From: Megachile rotundata
Taxonomy: Eukaryota > Arthropoda > Insecta > Hymenoptera > Megachilidae
DNA length: 64,000 nucleotides
NCBI RefSeq assembly: GCF_050947335.1
Contig: NW_027473317.1
Location: forward strand, 3,782,001-3,846,000
Reading direction: 5' to 3'
Below are positions 26,958-41,237 of this stretch, in pieces. The notes beneath the pieces were generated by a model. It was not told where the DNA came from. It saw nothing but the letters and a program-made list of their open reading frames with translations, and made no database searches. The position numbers and the translations under genes were made by a program. Position 1 is the stretch's first letter; every line of letters begins with the position of its first letter.

Positions 26958-29900
26958 TGTATGATTGTGATTGTATGATTATGATTGTATGATTGTGATT
27001 CTTTGATTGTGATTGTATGATTATGATTGTATGATTGTGATTGTATGATTGTGATTGTGTGATTGTGATTGTATGATTCTGATCGTATGATTGTGATTCT
27101 TTGATTGCGATTGTATGATTGTGATTGTATGATTGTTATTGTATGATTGTGATTGTATGATTGTGATTGTATGATTGGCATCGTATGATTGTGATTGTGT
27201 GATTGCGATTGTATGATTGTGACTGTATGATTGTGATTGTATGATTGTCATTGTATGATTGTGATTGTATGATTATGATTGTATGATTGTCATTGTATGA
27301 TTGTGATTGTGTGATTGTGATTGTATGATTGTGATTGTATGATTGTGATTGTATGATTATGATCGTATGATTGTGATTGTTTGATTGTGATTGTATGATT
27401 GGCATCGTATGATTGTGATTGTGTGATTGCGATTGTATGATTGTGACTGTATGATTGTGATTGTATGATTGTCATTGTATGATTGTGATTGTATGATTAT
27501 GATTGTATGATTGTCATTGTATGATTGTGATTGTGTGATTGTGATTGTATGATTGTGATTGTATGATTGTGATTGTATGATTATGATCGTATGATTGTGA
27601 TTGTATGATTGTGATTGTATGATTGTGATTGTACGATTGTGATTGCATGATTGTGATTGCATGATTGTGATTGTATGATTGTGATTGTATGATTGTGATT
27701 GTATGATTGTTTCTGTATGATTGTGATTGTATGATTGCGATTGTATGATTCTGATTGTATGATTGTGATTGTGTGATTGTGATTGTGTGATTGTGATAGT
27801 ATAATTGTGATTGTATGATTGTGATTGTATGATTGTGATTGTATGATTGCGATTGTATGATTCTGATTGTATGATTGTGATTGTATGATCGTGATTGTAT
27901 GATCGTGATTGTATGATCGTGATTGTGAGATAGTGATTGTATGATTGTGGTTGTATGATTGTGATTGTATGATTGTGATTGTATGATTGTGATTGTATGA
28001 TTGTGTTTGCATGATTGTGATTGTATGATCGTGATTGTGAGATTGTGATTGTATGATTGTGATTGTATGATTGTGATTGTATGATTGTGATTGTATGATT
28101 GTGATTGTATGATTGCGATTGTATGATTGTCATTGTATGATAGTAATTGTATGATTGTGATTGTATGATTGTCATTGTATGATTGCGATTGTATGATTGT
28201 GATTGTATGATTGTGATTGTATGATTGTGATCGTATGATTGTGATCGTATGATTGTGATTGTATAATTGTGATTGTATGATTGTGATTGTATGATTGTGA
28301 TTGTATGATTGCGATTGTATGATTCTGATTGTATGATTGTGATTGTATGATTGTGATTGTATGATCGTGATTGTATGATCGTGATTGTGAGATTGTGATT
28401 GTATGATTGTGGTTGTATGATTGTGATTGTATGATTGTGATTGTATGATTGTGATCGTATGATTGCGATTCTTTGATTGCGATTGTATGATTGTGATTGT
28501 ATGATTGTGATTGTATGATTGTGATTGTATGATTGTGATTGTATGATTGTGATTGTATGATTTTGATTGTATGATCGTGATTGTATGATCGTGATTGTGA
28601 GATCGTGATTGTATGATTGTGATTGTATGATTGTGATTGTATGATTGTGATTGTATGATTGTGATTGTATGATAGTGATTGTATGATTGTGATTGTATGA
28701 TTGTCATTGTATGATTGTGATTGTATGATTGTGATTGTATGATTGTGATCGTATGATTGTGATCGTATGATTGTGATCGTATGATTGTGATCGTATGATT
28801 GTGATCGTATGATTGTGATTGTATGATTGTGATTGTATGATTGTGATTGTGTGATTGTGATTGTGAGATTGTGATTGTATGATTTTGATTGTATGATCGT
28901 GATTCTATGATCGTGATTGTGAGATTTTGATTGTGTGATTGTGATTGTATGATTGTGATTGTATGATTGTGATTGTATGATTGTGATTGTATGATTGTGA
29001 TTGTACGATTGTGATTGTGTGATTGTGATTGTATGATTCTGATCGTATGATTGAGATTCTTTGATTGCGATTGTATGATTTTGATTGTATGATTGTGATT
29101 GTGTGATTGTGATTGTATGATTGTGATTGTATGATTGTGATTGTATGATTATGATCGTATGATTGTGATTGTATGATTGTGATTGTATGATTGTGATTGT
29201 ATGATTGTGATTGCATGATTGTGATTGCATGATTGTGATTGTATGATTGTGATTGTATGATTGTGATTGTATGATTGTTTCTGTATGATTGTGATTGTAT
29301 GATTGCGATTGTATGATTGCGATTGTATGATTGTGATTGTATGATCGTGATTATATGATCGTGATTGTATGATCGTGATTGTGAGATTGTGATTGTATGA
29401 TTGTGGTTGTATGATTGTGATTGTATGATTGTGATTGTATGATTGTGATTGTATGATTGTGATTGTATGATTGTGTTTGCATGATTGTGATTCTATGATT
29501 GTGATTGCGTGATTGTGATTGTATGATTGTGATTGTATGATTGTGATTGTATGATTGTGATTGTATGATAGTAATTGTATGATTGTCAATGTATGATTGT
29601 GATTGTATGATTGTGATCGTATGATTGTGATCGTATGATTGTGATCGTATGATTGTGATCGTATGATTGTGATCGTATGAGTGTGATTGTATGATTGTGA
29701 TTGTATGATTGTGATTGTATGATTGTGATTGTATGATTGTGATTGTATGATTGTGATTGTATGATTGTGATCGTATGATTGTGATCGTATGATTGTGATT
29801 CTTTGATTGCGATTGTATGATTGTGATTGTATGATTGTGATTGTATGATTGTGATTGTATGATTGTGATTGTATGATTGTGATTGTATGATTGTGATTGT

Positions 29901-30845
29901 ATGATTGCGATTGTATGATTGTGATTGTATGATTGTGATTGTATGATTGTGATCGTATGATTGTGGTCGTATGATTGTGATTGTATGATTGTGATTGTAT
30001 GATTGTGATTGTATGATTGCGATTGTATGATTGTGATTGTATGATTGTGATTGTATGATTGTGATCGTATGATTGTGGTCGTATGATTGTGATTGTATAA
30101 TGGTGATTGTATGATTGCGATTGTATGATTGTGATTGTATGATTGTGATCGTATGATTGTGATCGTATAATTGCGATTGTATGATTGTGACTGTATGATT
30201 GTGATTGTATGATTGTGATTGTATGATTGTGATTGTATGATTGTGATTGTATGATTGTGACTGTATGATTGTGATTGTTTGATTGTGATTGTATGATTGT
30301 GATTGTGTGATTGTGATTGTATGATTCTGATAGTATGATTGTGATTGTAAGATTGTGATTGTGTGATTGCGATTGTATGATTGTGACTATATGATTGTGA
30401 TTGTATGATTGTCATTGTATGATTGTGATTGTATGATTATGATTGTATGATTGTGATTCTTTGATTGTGATTGTATGATTATGATTGTATGATTGTGATT
30501 GTATGATTGTGATTGTGTGATTGTGATTGTATGATTCTGATCGTATGATTGTGATTCTTTGATTCCGATTGTATGATTGTGATTGTATGATTGTTATTGT
30601 ATAATTGTGATCGTATGATTGTGATTGTGTGATTGCGATTGTATGATTGTGACTGTATGATTGTGATTGTATGATTGTGATTGTATGATTGTGATTGTAT
30701 GATTATGATTGTATGATTGTGATTGTATGATTGTGATTGTGTGATTGTGATTGTATGATTCTGATCGTATGATTGTGATTGTAAGATTGTGATTGTGTGA
30801 TTGCGATTGTATGATTGTGACTGTATGATTGTGATTGTATGATTG
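26730..30845. repeat. Module alpha-C, copy 1 (4,116 bp)
   Basis: It runs from the alpha S at 26,730 to the beta S at 30,846. Its first 0.85 kb is the tail of A2. It aligns with 41,010-45,293 at 14,280 bp on the left and 14,448 bp on the right. It therefore lacks 168 bp (12 units), near 29,100, that all other C copies have. Confidence 0.85.
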
Positions 30846-31073
30846 TCATTGTATGATTGTGATTGTATGATTATGATTGTATGATTGTGCTTGTATGATT
30901 GTGATTGTGTGATTGTGATTGTATGATTGTGATTGTATGATTGTGATTGTAAGATTGTGATTGTGTGATTGTGATTGTATGATTCTGATAGTATGATTGT
31001 GATTGTAAGATTGTGATTGTGTGATTGCGATTGTATGATTGTGACTGTATGATTGTGATTGTATGATTGTCAT
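30846..31073. repeat. S marker, beta type (starts B1)
   Basis: Beta flank: gatcgtatg and tgtgactg upstream, as in the proto-S at 13.9 kb. Confidence 0.9.
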
Positions 31074-32063
31074 TGTATGATTGTGATTGTATGATTATGA
31101 TTGTATGATTGTGATTCTTTGATTGTGATTGTATGATTATGATTGTATGATTGTGATTGTATGATTGTGATTGTGTGATTGTGATTGTATGATTCTGATC
31201 GTATGATTGTGATTCTTTGATTGCGATTGTATGATTGTGATTGTATGATTGTTATTGTATGATTGTGATTGTATGATTGGCATCGTATGATTGTGATTGT
31301 GTGATTGCGATTGTATGATTGTGACTGTATGATTGTGATTGTATGATTGTCATTGTATGATTGTGATTGTATGATTATGATTGTATGATTGTCATTGTAT
31401 GATTGTGATTGTGTGATTGTGATTGTATGATTGTGATTGTATGATTGTGATTGTATGATTATGATCGTATGATTGCGATTGTATGATTGTGATTGTATGA
31501 TTGTGATTGTATGATTGTGATTGTATGGTTGTGATCGTATGATTGCGATTCTTTGATTGCGATTGTATGACTGTGATTGTATGATTGTCATTGTATGATT
31601 GTGATTGTATGACTGTGATTGTATGATTGTGATTGTATGATTGTGATTGTATGATTGTGATTGTATGATTGTGATTGTATGATTGTGATCGTATGATTGT
31701 GGTTCTTTGATTGCGATTGTATGATTGTGATTGTATGATTGTGATTGTATGATTGTGATTGTATGATTGTGATTGTATGATTGTGATTGTATGATTGTGA
31801 TTGTATGATTGTGATTGTATGATTGTGATTATATGATTGTGATTGTAAGAATGCGATTGTATGATTGTGACTGTATGATTGTGATTGTATGATTGTCATT
31901 GTATGATTGTGATTGTATGATTATGATTGTATGATTGTGATTGTATGATTGTGATTGTGTGATTGTGATTGTATGATTCTGATCGTATGATTGTGATTGT
32001 AAGATTGTGATTGTGTGATTGCGATTGTATGATTGCGACTGTATGATTGTGATTGTATGATTG

Positions 32064-32291
32064 TCATTGTATGATTGTGATTGTATGATTATGATTGTAT
32101 GATTGTGCTTGTATGATTGTGACTGTGTGATTGTGATTGTATGATTGTGATTGTATGATTGTGATTGTAAGATTGTGATTGTGTGATTGTGATTGTATGA
32201 TTCTGATAGTATGATTGTGATTGTAAGATTGTGATTGTGTGATTGCGATTGTATGATTGTGACTGTATGATTGTGATTGTATGATTGTCAT
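32064..32291. repeat. S marker, gamma type (inside B1)
   Basis: Gamma: gatcgtatg and gcgactg upstream, and gtgactgtgtg inside. Confidence 0.9.
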
Positions 32292-35200
32292 TGTATGATT
32301 GTGATTGTATGATTATGATTGTATGATTGTGATTCTTTGATTGTGATTGTATGATTATGATTGTATGATTGTGATTCTATGATTGTGTTTGTGTGATTGT
32401 GATTGTATGATTCTGATCGTATGATTGTGATTCTTTGATTGCGATTGTATGATTGTGATTGTATGATTGTTATTGTATGATTGTGATTGTATGATTGTGA
32501 TTGTATGATTGGCATCGTATGATTGTGATTGTGTGATTGCGATTGTATGATTGTGACTGTATGATTGTGATTGTATGATTGTCATTGTATGATTGTGATT
32601 GTATGATTATGATTGTATGATTGTCATTGTATGATTGTGACTGTGTGATTGTGATTGTATGATTGTGATTGTATGATTGTGATTGTATGATTATGATCGT
32701 ATGATTGTGATTGTATGATTGTGATTGTATGATTGTGATTGTACGATTGTGATTGCATGATTGTGATTGCATGATTGTGATTGTATGATTGTGATTGTAT
32801 GATTGTGATTGTATGATTGTTTCTGTATGATTGTGATTGTATGATTGCGATTGTATGATTCTGATTGTATGATTGTGATTGTGTGATTGTGATTGTGTGA
32901 TTGTGATAGTATAATTGTGATTGTATGATTGTGATTGTATGATTGTGATTGTATGATTGCGATTGTATGATTCTGATTGTATGATTGTGATTGTATGATC
33001 GTGATTGTATGATCGTGATTGTATGATCGTGATTGTGAGATAGTGATTGTATGATTGTGGTTGTATGATTGTGATTGTATGATTGTGATTGTATGATTGT
33101 GATTGTATGATTGTGTTTGCATGATTGTGATTGTATGATCGTGATTGTGAGATTGTGATTGTATGATTGTGATTGTATGATTGTGATTGTATGATTGTGA
33201 TTGTATGATTGTGATTGTATGATTGCGATTGTATGATTGTCATTGTATGATAGTAATTGTATGATTGTGATTGTATGATTGTCATTGTATGATTGCGATT
33301 GTATGATTGTGATTGTATGATTGTGATTGTATGATTGTGATCGTATGATTGTGATCGTATGATTGTGATTGTGTAATTGTGATTGTATGATTGTGATTGT
33401 ATGATTGTGATTGTATGATTGCGATTGTATGATTCTGATTGTATGATTGTGATTGTATGATTGTGATTGTATGATTGTGATTGTATGATTGTGATTGTAT
33501 GATTGCGATTGTATGATTCTGATTGTATGATTGTGATTGTATGATTGTGATTGTATGATCGTGATTGTATGATCGTGATTGTGAGATTGTGATTGTATGA
33601 TTGTGGTTGTATGATTGTGATTGTATGATTGTGATTGTATGATTGTGATCGTATGATTGCGATTCTTTGATTGCGATTGTATGATTGTGATTGTATGATT
33701 GTGATTGTATGATTGTGATTGTATGATTGTGATTGTATGATTGTGATTGTATGATTTTGATTGTATGATCGTGATTGTATGATCGTGATTGTGAGATCGT
33801 GATTGTATGATTGTGATTGTATGATTGTGATTGTATGATTGTGATTGTATGATTGTGATTGTATGATTGTGATTGTATGATAGTGATTGTATGATTGTGA
33901 TTGTATGATTGTCATTGTATGATTGTGATTGTATGATTGTGATTGTATGATTGTGATCGTATGATTGTGATCGTATGATTGTGATCGTATGATTGTGATC
34001 GTATGATTGTGATTGTATGATTGTGATTGTATGATTGTGATTGTGTGATTGTGATTGTGAGGTTGTGATTGTATGATTTTGATTGTATGATCGTGATTCT
34101 ATGATCGTGATTGTGAGATTTTGATTGTGTGATTGTGATTGTATGATTGTGATTGTATGATTGTGATTGTATGATTGTGATTGTATGATTGTGATTGTAT
34201 GATTGTGATTGTATGATTGTGATTGTATGATAGTAATTGTATGATTGTGATTGTATGATTGTGATTGTATGATTGTTTCTGTATGATTGTGATTGTATGA
34301 TTGCGATTGTATGATTCTGATTGTATGATTGTGATTGTACGATTGTGATTGCATGATTGTGATTGCATGATTGTGATTGTATGATTGTGATTGTATGATT
34401 GTGATTGTATGATTGTTTCTGTATGATTGTGATTGTATGATTGCGATTGTATGATTCTGATTGTATGATTGTGATTGTGTGATTGTGATTGTGTGATTGT
34501 GATAGTATAATTGTGATTGTATGATTGTGATTGTATGATTGTGATTGTATGATTGCGATTGTATGATTCTGATTGTATGATTGTGATTGTATGATCGTGA
34601 TTGTATGATCGTGATTGTATGATCGTGATTGTGAGATAGTGATTGTATGATTGTGGTTGTATGATTGTGATTGTATGATTGTGATTGTATGATTGTGATT
34701 GTATGATTGTGTTTGCATGATTGTGATTGTATGATCGTGATTGTATGATCGTGATTGTATGATCGTGATTGTATAATTGTGATTGTATGATTGTGATTGT
34801 ATGATTGTGATTGTATGATTGCGATTGTATGATTCTGATTGTATGATTGTGATTGTATGATTGTGATTGTATGATCGTGATTATATGATCGTGATTGTAT
34901 GATCGTGATTGTGAGATTGTGATTGAATGATTGTGGTTGTATGATTGTGATTGTATGATTGTGATTGTATGATTGTGATTGTATGATTGTGTTTGCATGA
35001 TTGTGATTGTATGATTGTGATTGCGTGATTGTGATTGTATGATTGTGATTGTATGATTGTGATTGTATGATTGTGATTGTATGATTGCGATTGTATGATT
35101 GTGATTGTATGATTGTGATTGTATGATTGTGATCGTATGATTGCGATTCTTTGATTGTTTCTGTATGATTGTGTTTGTATGAATGTGATTGTATGATTTT

Positions 35201-35899
35201 GATTGTATGATTGCGATTGTATGATTGTGATTGTGTGATTGTGATTGTGAGATTGTGATTGTATGATTTTGATTGTATGATCGTGATTCTATGATCGTGA
35301 TTGTGAGACTTTGATTGTATGATTGTGATCGTATGATTGTGATTGTATGATTGTGATTGTATGATTGTGATTGTATGATTGTGATTGTATGATTGTGATT
35401 GTATGATAGTAATTGTATGATTGTGATTGTATGATTGTCATTGTATGATTGTGATTGTATGACTGTGATTGTATGATTGTGATTGTATGATTGTGATTGT
35501 ATGATTGTGATTGTATGATTGTGATTGTATGATTGTGATCGTATGATTGTGGTTCTTTGATTGCGATTGTATGATTGTGATTGTATGATTGTGATTGTAT
35601 GATTGTGATTGTATGATTGTGATTGTATGATTGTGATTGTATGATTGTGATTGTATGATTGTGATTATATGATTGTGATTGTATGAATGCGATTGTATGA
35701 TTGTGACTGTATGATTGTGATTGTATGATTGTCATTGTATGATTGTGATTGTATGATTATGATTGTATGATTGTGATTGTATGATTGTGATTGTGTGATT
35801 GTGATTGTATGATTCTGATCATATGATTGTGATTGTAAGATTGTGATTGTGTGATTGCGATTGTATGATTGCGACTGTATGATTGTGATTGTATGATTG

Positions 35900-36127
35900 T
35901 CATTGTATGATTGTGATTGTATGATTATGATTGTATGATTGTGCTTGTATGATTGTGATTGTGTGATTGTGATTGTATGATTGTGATTGTATGATTGTGA
36001 TTGTAAGATTGTGATTGTGTGATTGTGATTGTATGATTCTGATAGTATGATTGTGATTGTAAGATTGTGATTGTGTGATTGCGATTGTATGATTGTGACT
36101 GTATGATTGTGATTGTATGATTGTCAT
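35900..36127. repeat. S marker, alpha type (starts B2)
   Basis: Alpha flank at the B1/B2 junction; the exception to the alpha-C/beta-B rule. Confidence 0.9.
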
Positions 36128-37159
36128 TGTATGATTGTGATTGTATGATTATGATTGTATGATTGTGATTCTTTGATTGTGATTGTATGATTATGATTGT
36201 ATGATTGTGATTCTTTGATTGTGATTGTATGATTATGATTGTATGATTGTGATTGTATGATTGTGATTGTGTGATTGTGATTGTATGATTCTGATCGTAT
36301 GATTGTGATTCTTTGATTGCGATTGTATGATTGTGATTGTATGATTGTTATTGTATGATTGTGATTGTATGATTGGCATCGTATGATTGTGATTGTGTGA
36401 TTGCGATTGTATGATTGTGACTGTATGATTGTGATTGTATGATTGTCATTGTATGATTGTGATTGTATGATTATGATTGTATGATTGTCATTGTATGATT
36501 GTGATTGTGTGATTGTGATTGTATGATTGTGATTGTATGATTGTGATTGTATGATTATGATCGTATGATTGCGATTGTATGATTGTGATTGTATGATTGT
36601 GATTGTATGATTGTGATTGTATGGTTGTGATCGTATGATTGCGATTCTTTGATTGCGATTGTATGACTGTGATTGTATGATTGTCATTGTATGATTGTGA
36701 TTGTATGACTGTGATTGTATGATTGTGATTGTATGATTGTGATTGTATGATTGTGATTGTATGATTGTGATTGTATGATTGTGATCGTATGATTGTGGTT
36801 CTTTGATTGCGATTGTATGATTGTGATTGTATGATTGTGATTGTATGATTGTGATTGTATGATTGTGATTGTATGATTGTGATTGTATGATTGTGATTGT
36901 ATGATTGTGATTGTATGATTGTGATTATATGATTGTGATTGTAAGAATGCGATTGTATGATTGTGACTGTATGATTGTGATTGTATGATTGTCATTGTAT
37001 GATTGTGATTGTATGATTATGATTGTATGATTGTGATTGTATGATTGTGATTGTGTGATTGTGATTGTATGATTCTGATCGTATGATTGTGATTGTAAGA
37101 TTGTGATTGTGTGATTGCGATTGTATGATTGCGACTGTATGATTGTGATTGTATGATTG

Positions 37160-37387
37160 TCATTGTATGATTGTGATTGTATGATTATGATTGTATGATT
37201 GTGCTTGTATGATTGTGACTGTGTGATTGTGATTGTATGATTGTGATTGTATGATTGTGATTGTAAGATTGTGATTGTGTGATTGTGATTGTATGATTCT
37301 GATAGTATGATTGTGATTGTAAGATTGTGATTGTGTGATTGCGATTGTATGATTGTGACTGTATGATTGTGATTGTATGATTGTCAT
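37160..37387. repeat. S marker, gamma type (inside B2)
   Basis: Copy of the S at 32,064, 5,096 bp away. Confidence 0.9.
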
Positions 37388-40300
37388 TGTATGATTGTGA
37401 TTGTATGATTATGATTGTATGATTGTGATTCTTTGATTGTGATTGTATGATTATGATTGTATGATTGTGATTCTATGATTGTGTTTGTGTGATTGTGATT
37501 GTATGATTCTGATCGTATGATTGTGATTCTTTGATTGCGATTGTATGATTGTGATTGTATGATTGTTATTGTATGATTGTGATTGTATGATTGTGATTGT
37601 ATGATTGGCATCGTATGATTGTGATTGTGTGATTGCGATTGTATGATTGTGACTGTATGATTGTGATTGTATGATTGTCATTGTATGATTGTGATTGTAT
37701 GATTATGATTGTATGATTGTCATTGTATGATTGTGACTGTGTGATTGTGATTGTATGATTGTGATTGTATGATTGTGATTGTATGATTATGATCGTATGA
37801 TTGTGATTGTATGATTGTGATTGTATGATTGTGATTGTACGATTGTGATTGCATGATTGTGATTGCATGATTGTGATTGTATGATTGTGATTGTATGATT
37901 GTGATTGTATGATTGTTTCTGTATGATTGTGATTGTATGATTGCGATTGTATGATTCTGATTGTATGATTGTGATTGTGTGATTGTGATTGTGTGATTGT
38001 GATAGTATAATTGTGATTGTATGATTGTGATTGTATGATTGTGATTGTATGATTGCGATTGTATGATTCTGATTGTATGATTGTGATTGTATGATCGTGA
38101 TTGTATGATCGTGATTGTATGATCGTGATTGTGAGATAGTGATTGTATGATTGTGGTTGTATGATTGTGATTGTATGATTGTGATTGTATGATTGTGATT
38201 GTATGATTGTGTTTGCATGATTGTGATTGTATGATCGTGATTGTGAGATTGTGATTGTATGATTGTGATTGTATGATTGTGATTGTATGATTGTGATTGT
38301 ATGATTGTGATTGTATGATTGCGATTGTATGATTGTCATTGTATGATAGTAATTGTATGATTGTGATTGTATGATTGTCATTGTATGATTGCGATTGTAT
38401 GATTGTGATTGTATGATTGTGATTGTATGATTGTGATCGTATGATTGTGATCGTATGATTGTGATTGTGTAATTGTGATTGTATGATTGTGATTGTATGA
38501 TTGTGATTGTATGATTGCGATTGTATGATTCTGATTGTATGATTGTGATTGTATGATTGTGATTGTATGATTGTGATTGTATGATTGTGATTGTATGATT
38601 GCGATTGTATGATTCTGATTGTATGATTGTGATTGTATGATTGTGATTGTATGATCGTGATTGTATGATCGTGATTGTGAGATTGTGATTGTATGATTGT
38701 GGTTGTATGATTGTGATTGTATGATTGTGATTGTATGATTGTGATCGTATGATTGCGATTCTTTGATTGCGATTGTATGATTGTGATTGTATGATTGTGA
38801 TTGTATGATTGTGATTGTATGATTGTGATTGTATGATTGTGATTGTATGATTTTGATTGTATGATCGTGATTGTATGATCGTGATTGTGAGATCGTGATT
38901 GTATGATTGTGATTGTATGATTGTGATTGTATGATTGTGATTGTATGATTGTGATTGTATGATTGTGATTGTATGATAGTGATTGTATGATTGTGATTGT
39001 ATGATTGTCATTGTATGATTGTGATTGTATGATTGTGATTGTATGATTGTGATCGTATGATTGTGATCGTATGATTGTGATCGTATGATTGTGATCGTAT
39101 GATTGTGATTGTATGATTGTGATTGTATGATTGTGATTGTGTGATTGTGATTGTGAGGTTGTGATTGTATGATTTTGATTGTATGATCGTGATTCTATGA
39201 TCGTGATTGTGAGATTTTGATTGTGTGATTGTGATTGTATGATTGTGATTGTATGATTGTGATTGTATGATTGTGATTGTATGATTGTGATTGTATGATT
39301 GTGATTGTATGATTGTGATTGTATGATAGTAATTGTATGATTGTGATTGTATGATTGTGATTGTATGATTGTGATTGTATGATTGTTTCTGTATGATTGT
39401 GATTGTATGATTGCGATTGTATGATTCTGATTGTATGATTGTGATTGTACGATTGTGATTGCATGATTGTGATTGCATGATTGTGATTGTATGATTGTGA
39501 TTGTATGATTGTGATTGTATGATTGTTTCTGTATGATTGTGATTGTATGATTGCGATTGTATGATTCTGATTGTATGATTGTGATTGTGTGATTGTGATT
39601 GTGTGATTGTGATAGTATAATTGTGATTGTATGATTGTGATTGTATGATTGTGATTGTATGATTGCGATTGTATGATTCTGATTGTATGATTGTGATTGT
39701 ATGATCGTGATTGTATGATCGTGATTGTATGATCGTGATTGTGAGATAGTGATTGTATGATTGTGGTTGTATGATTGTGATTGTATGATTGTGATTGTAT
39801 GATTGTGATTGTATGATTGTGTTTGCATGATTGTGATTGTATGATCGTGATTGTATGATCGTGATTGTATGATCGTGATTGTATAATTGTGATTGTATGA
39901 TTGTGATTGTATGATTGTGATTGTATGATTGCGATTGTATGATTCTGATTGTATGATTGTGATTGTATGATTGTGATTGTATGATCGTGATTATATGATC
40001 GTGATTGTATGATCGTGATTGTGAGATTGTGATTGAATGATTGTGGTTGTATGATTGTGATTGTATGATTGTGATTGTATGATTGTGATTGTATGATTGT
40101 GTTTGCATGATTGTGATTGTATGATTGTGATTGCGTGATTGTGATTGTATGATTGTGATTGTATGATTGTGATTGTATGATTGTGATTGTATGATTGCGA
40201 TTGTATGATTGTGATTGTATGATTGTGATTGTATGATTGTGATCGTATGATTGCGATTCTTTGATTGTTTCTGTATGATTGTGTTTGTATGAATGTGATT

Positions 40301-41009
40301 GTATGATTTTGATTGTATGATTGCGATTGTATGATTGTGATTGTGTGATTGTGATTGTGAGATTGTGATTGTATGATTTTGATTGTATGATCGTGATTCT
40401 ATGATCGTGATTGTGAGACTTTGATTGTATGATTGTGATCGTATGATTGTGATTGTATGATTGTGATTGTATGATTGTGATTGTATGATTGTGATTGTAT
40501 GATTGTGATTGTATGATAGTAATTGTATGATTGTGATTGTATGATTGTCATTGTATGATTGTGATTGTATGACTGTGATTGTATGATTGTGATTGTATGA
40601 TTGTGATTGTATGATTGTGATTGTATGATTGTGATTGTATGATTGTGATCGTATGATTGTGGTTCTTTGATTGCGATTGTATGATTGTGATTGTATGATT
40701 GTGATTGTATGATTGTGATTGTATGATTGTGATTGTATGATTGTGATTGTATGATTGTGATTGTATGATTGTGATTATATGATTGTGATTGTATGAATGC
40801 GATTGTATGATTGTGACTGTATGATTGTGATTGTATGATTGTCATTGTATGATTGTGATTGTATGATTATGATTGTATGATTGTGATTGTATGATTGTGA
40901 TTGTGTGATTGTGATTGTATGATTCTGATCATATGATTGTGATTGTAAGATTGTGATTGTGTGATTGCGATTGTATGATTGCGACTGTATGATTGTGATT
41001 GTATGATTG

Positions 41010-41237
41010 TCATTGTATGATTGTGATTGTATGATTATGATTGTATGATTGTGCTTGTATGATTGTGATTGTGTGATTGTGATTGTATGATTGTGATTGT
41101 ATGATTGTGATTGTAAGATTGTGATTGTGTGATTGTGATTGTATGATTCTGATAGTATGATTGTGATTGTAAGATTGTGATTGTGTGATTGCGATTGTAT
41201 GATTGTGACTGTATGATTGTGATTGTATGATTGTCAT
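41010..41237. repeat. S marker, alpha type (starts C2)
   Basis: Alpha flank; 14,280 bp after the S that starts C1. Confidence 0.9.

Larger units (their letters stand above)
23081..27582. repeat. Module A2, tandem copy of A1
   Basis: The copy begins between 23,081 and 23,089; the junction is ambiguous by about 8 bp because both sides read the same. It ends near 27,582, where the next unit has gattatg and A1 continues with gtgtttg. It ends in the alpha S (26,730) and tail that also begin every later C module. Confidence 0.9.
30846..35899. repeat. Module B, copy 1 (5,054 bp)
   Basis: It runs from the beta S to the next alpha S and contains a gamma S at 32,064. It is followed directly by a second B copy. 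The offsets are 5,054, 5,096 and 5,110 bp from left to right, so B1 lacks a 42-bp and a 14-bp segment present in B2. Confidence 0.85.
35900..41009. repeat. Module B, copy 2 (5,110 bp), tandem with B1
   Basis: The only B copy that starts with an alpha S, as expected if it arose by unequal exchange between the S markers bounding B1. It has an extra 42-bp gattctttg-gattatg segment near 36,200 and one extra unit near 39,360. The gamma S is at 37,160. Confidence 0.85.
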
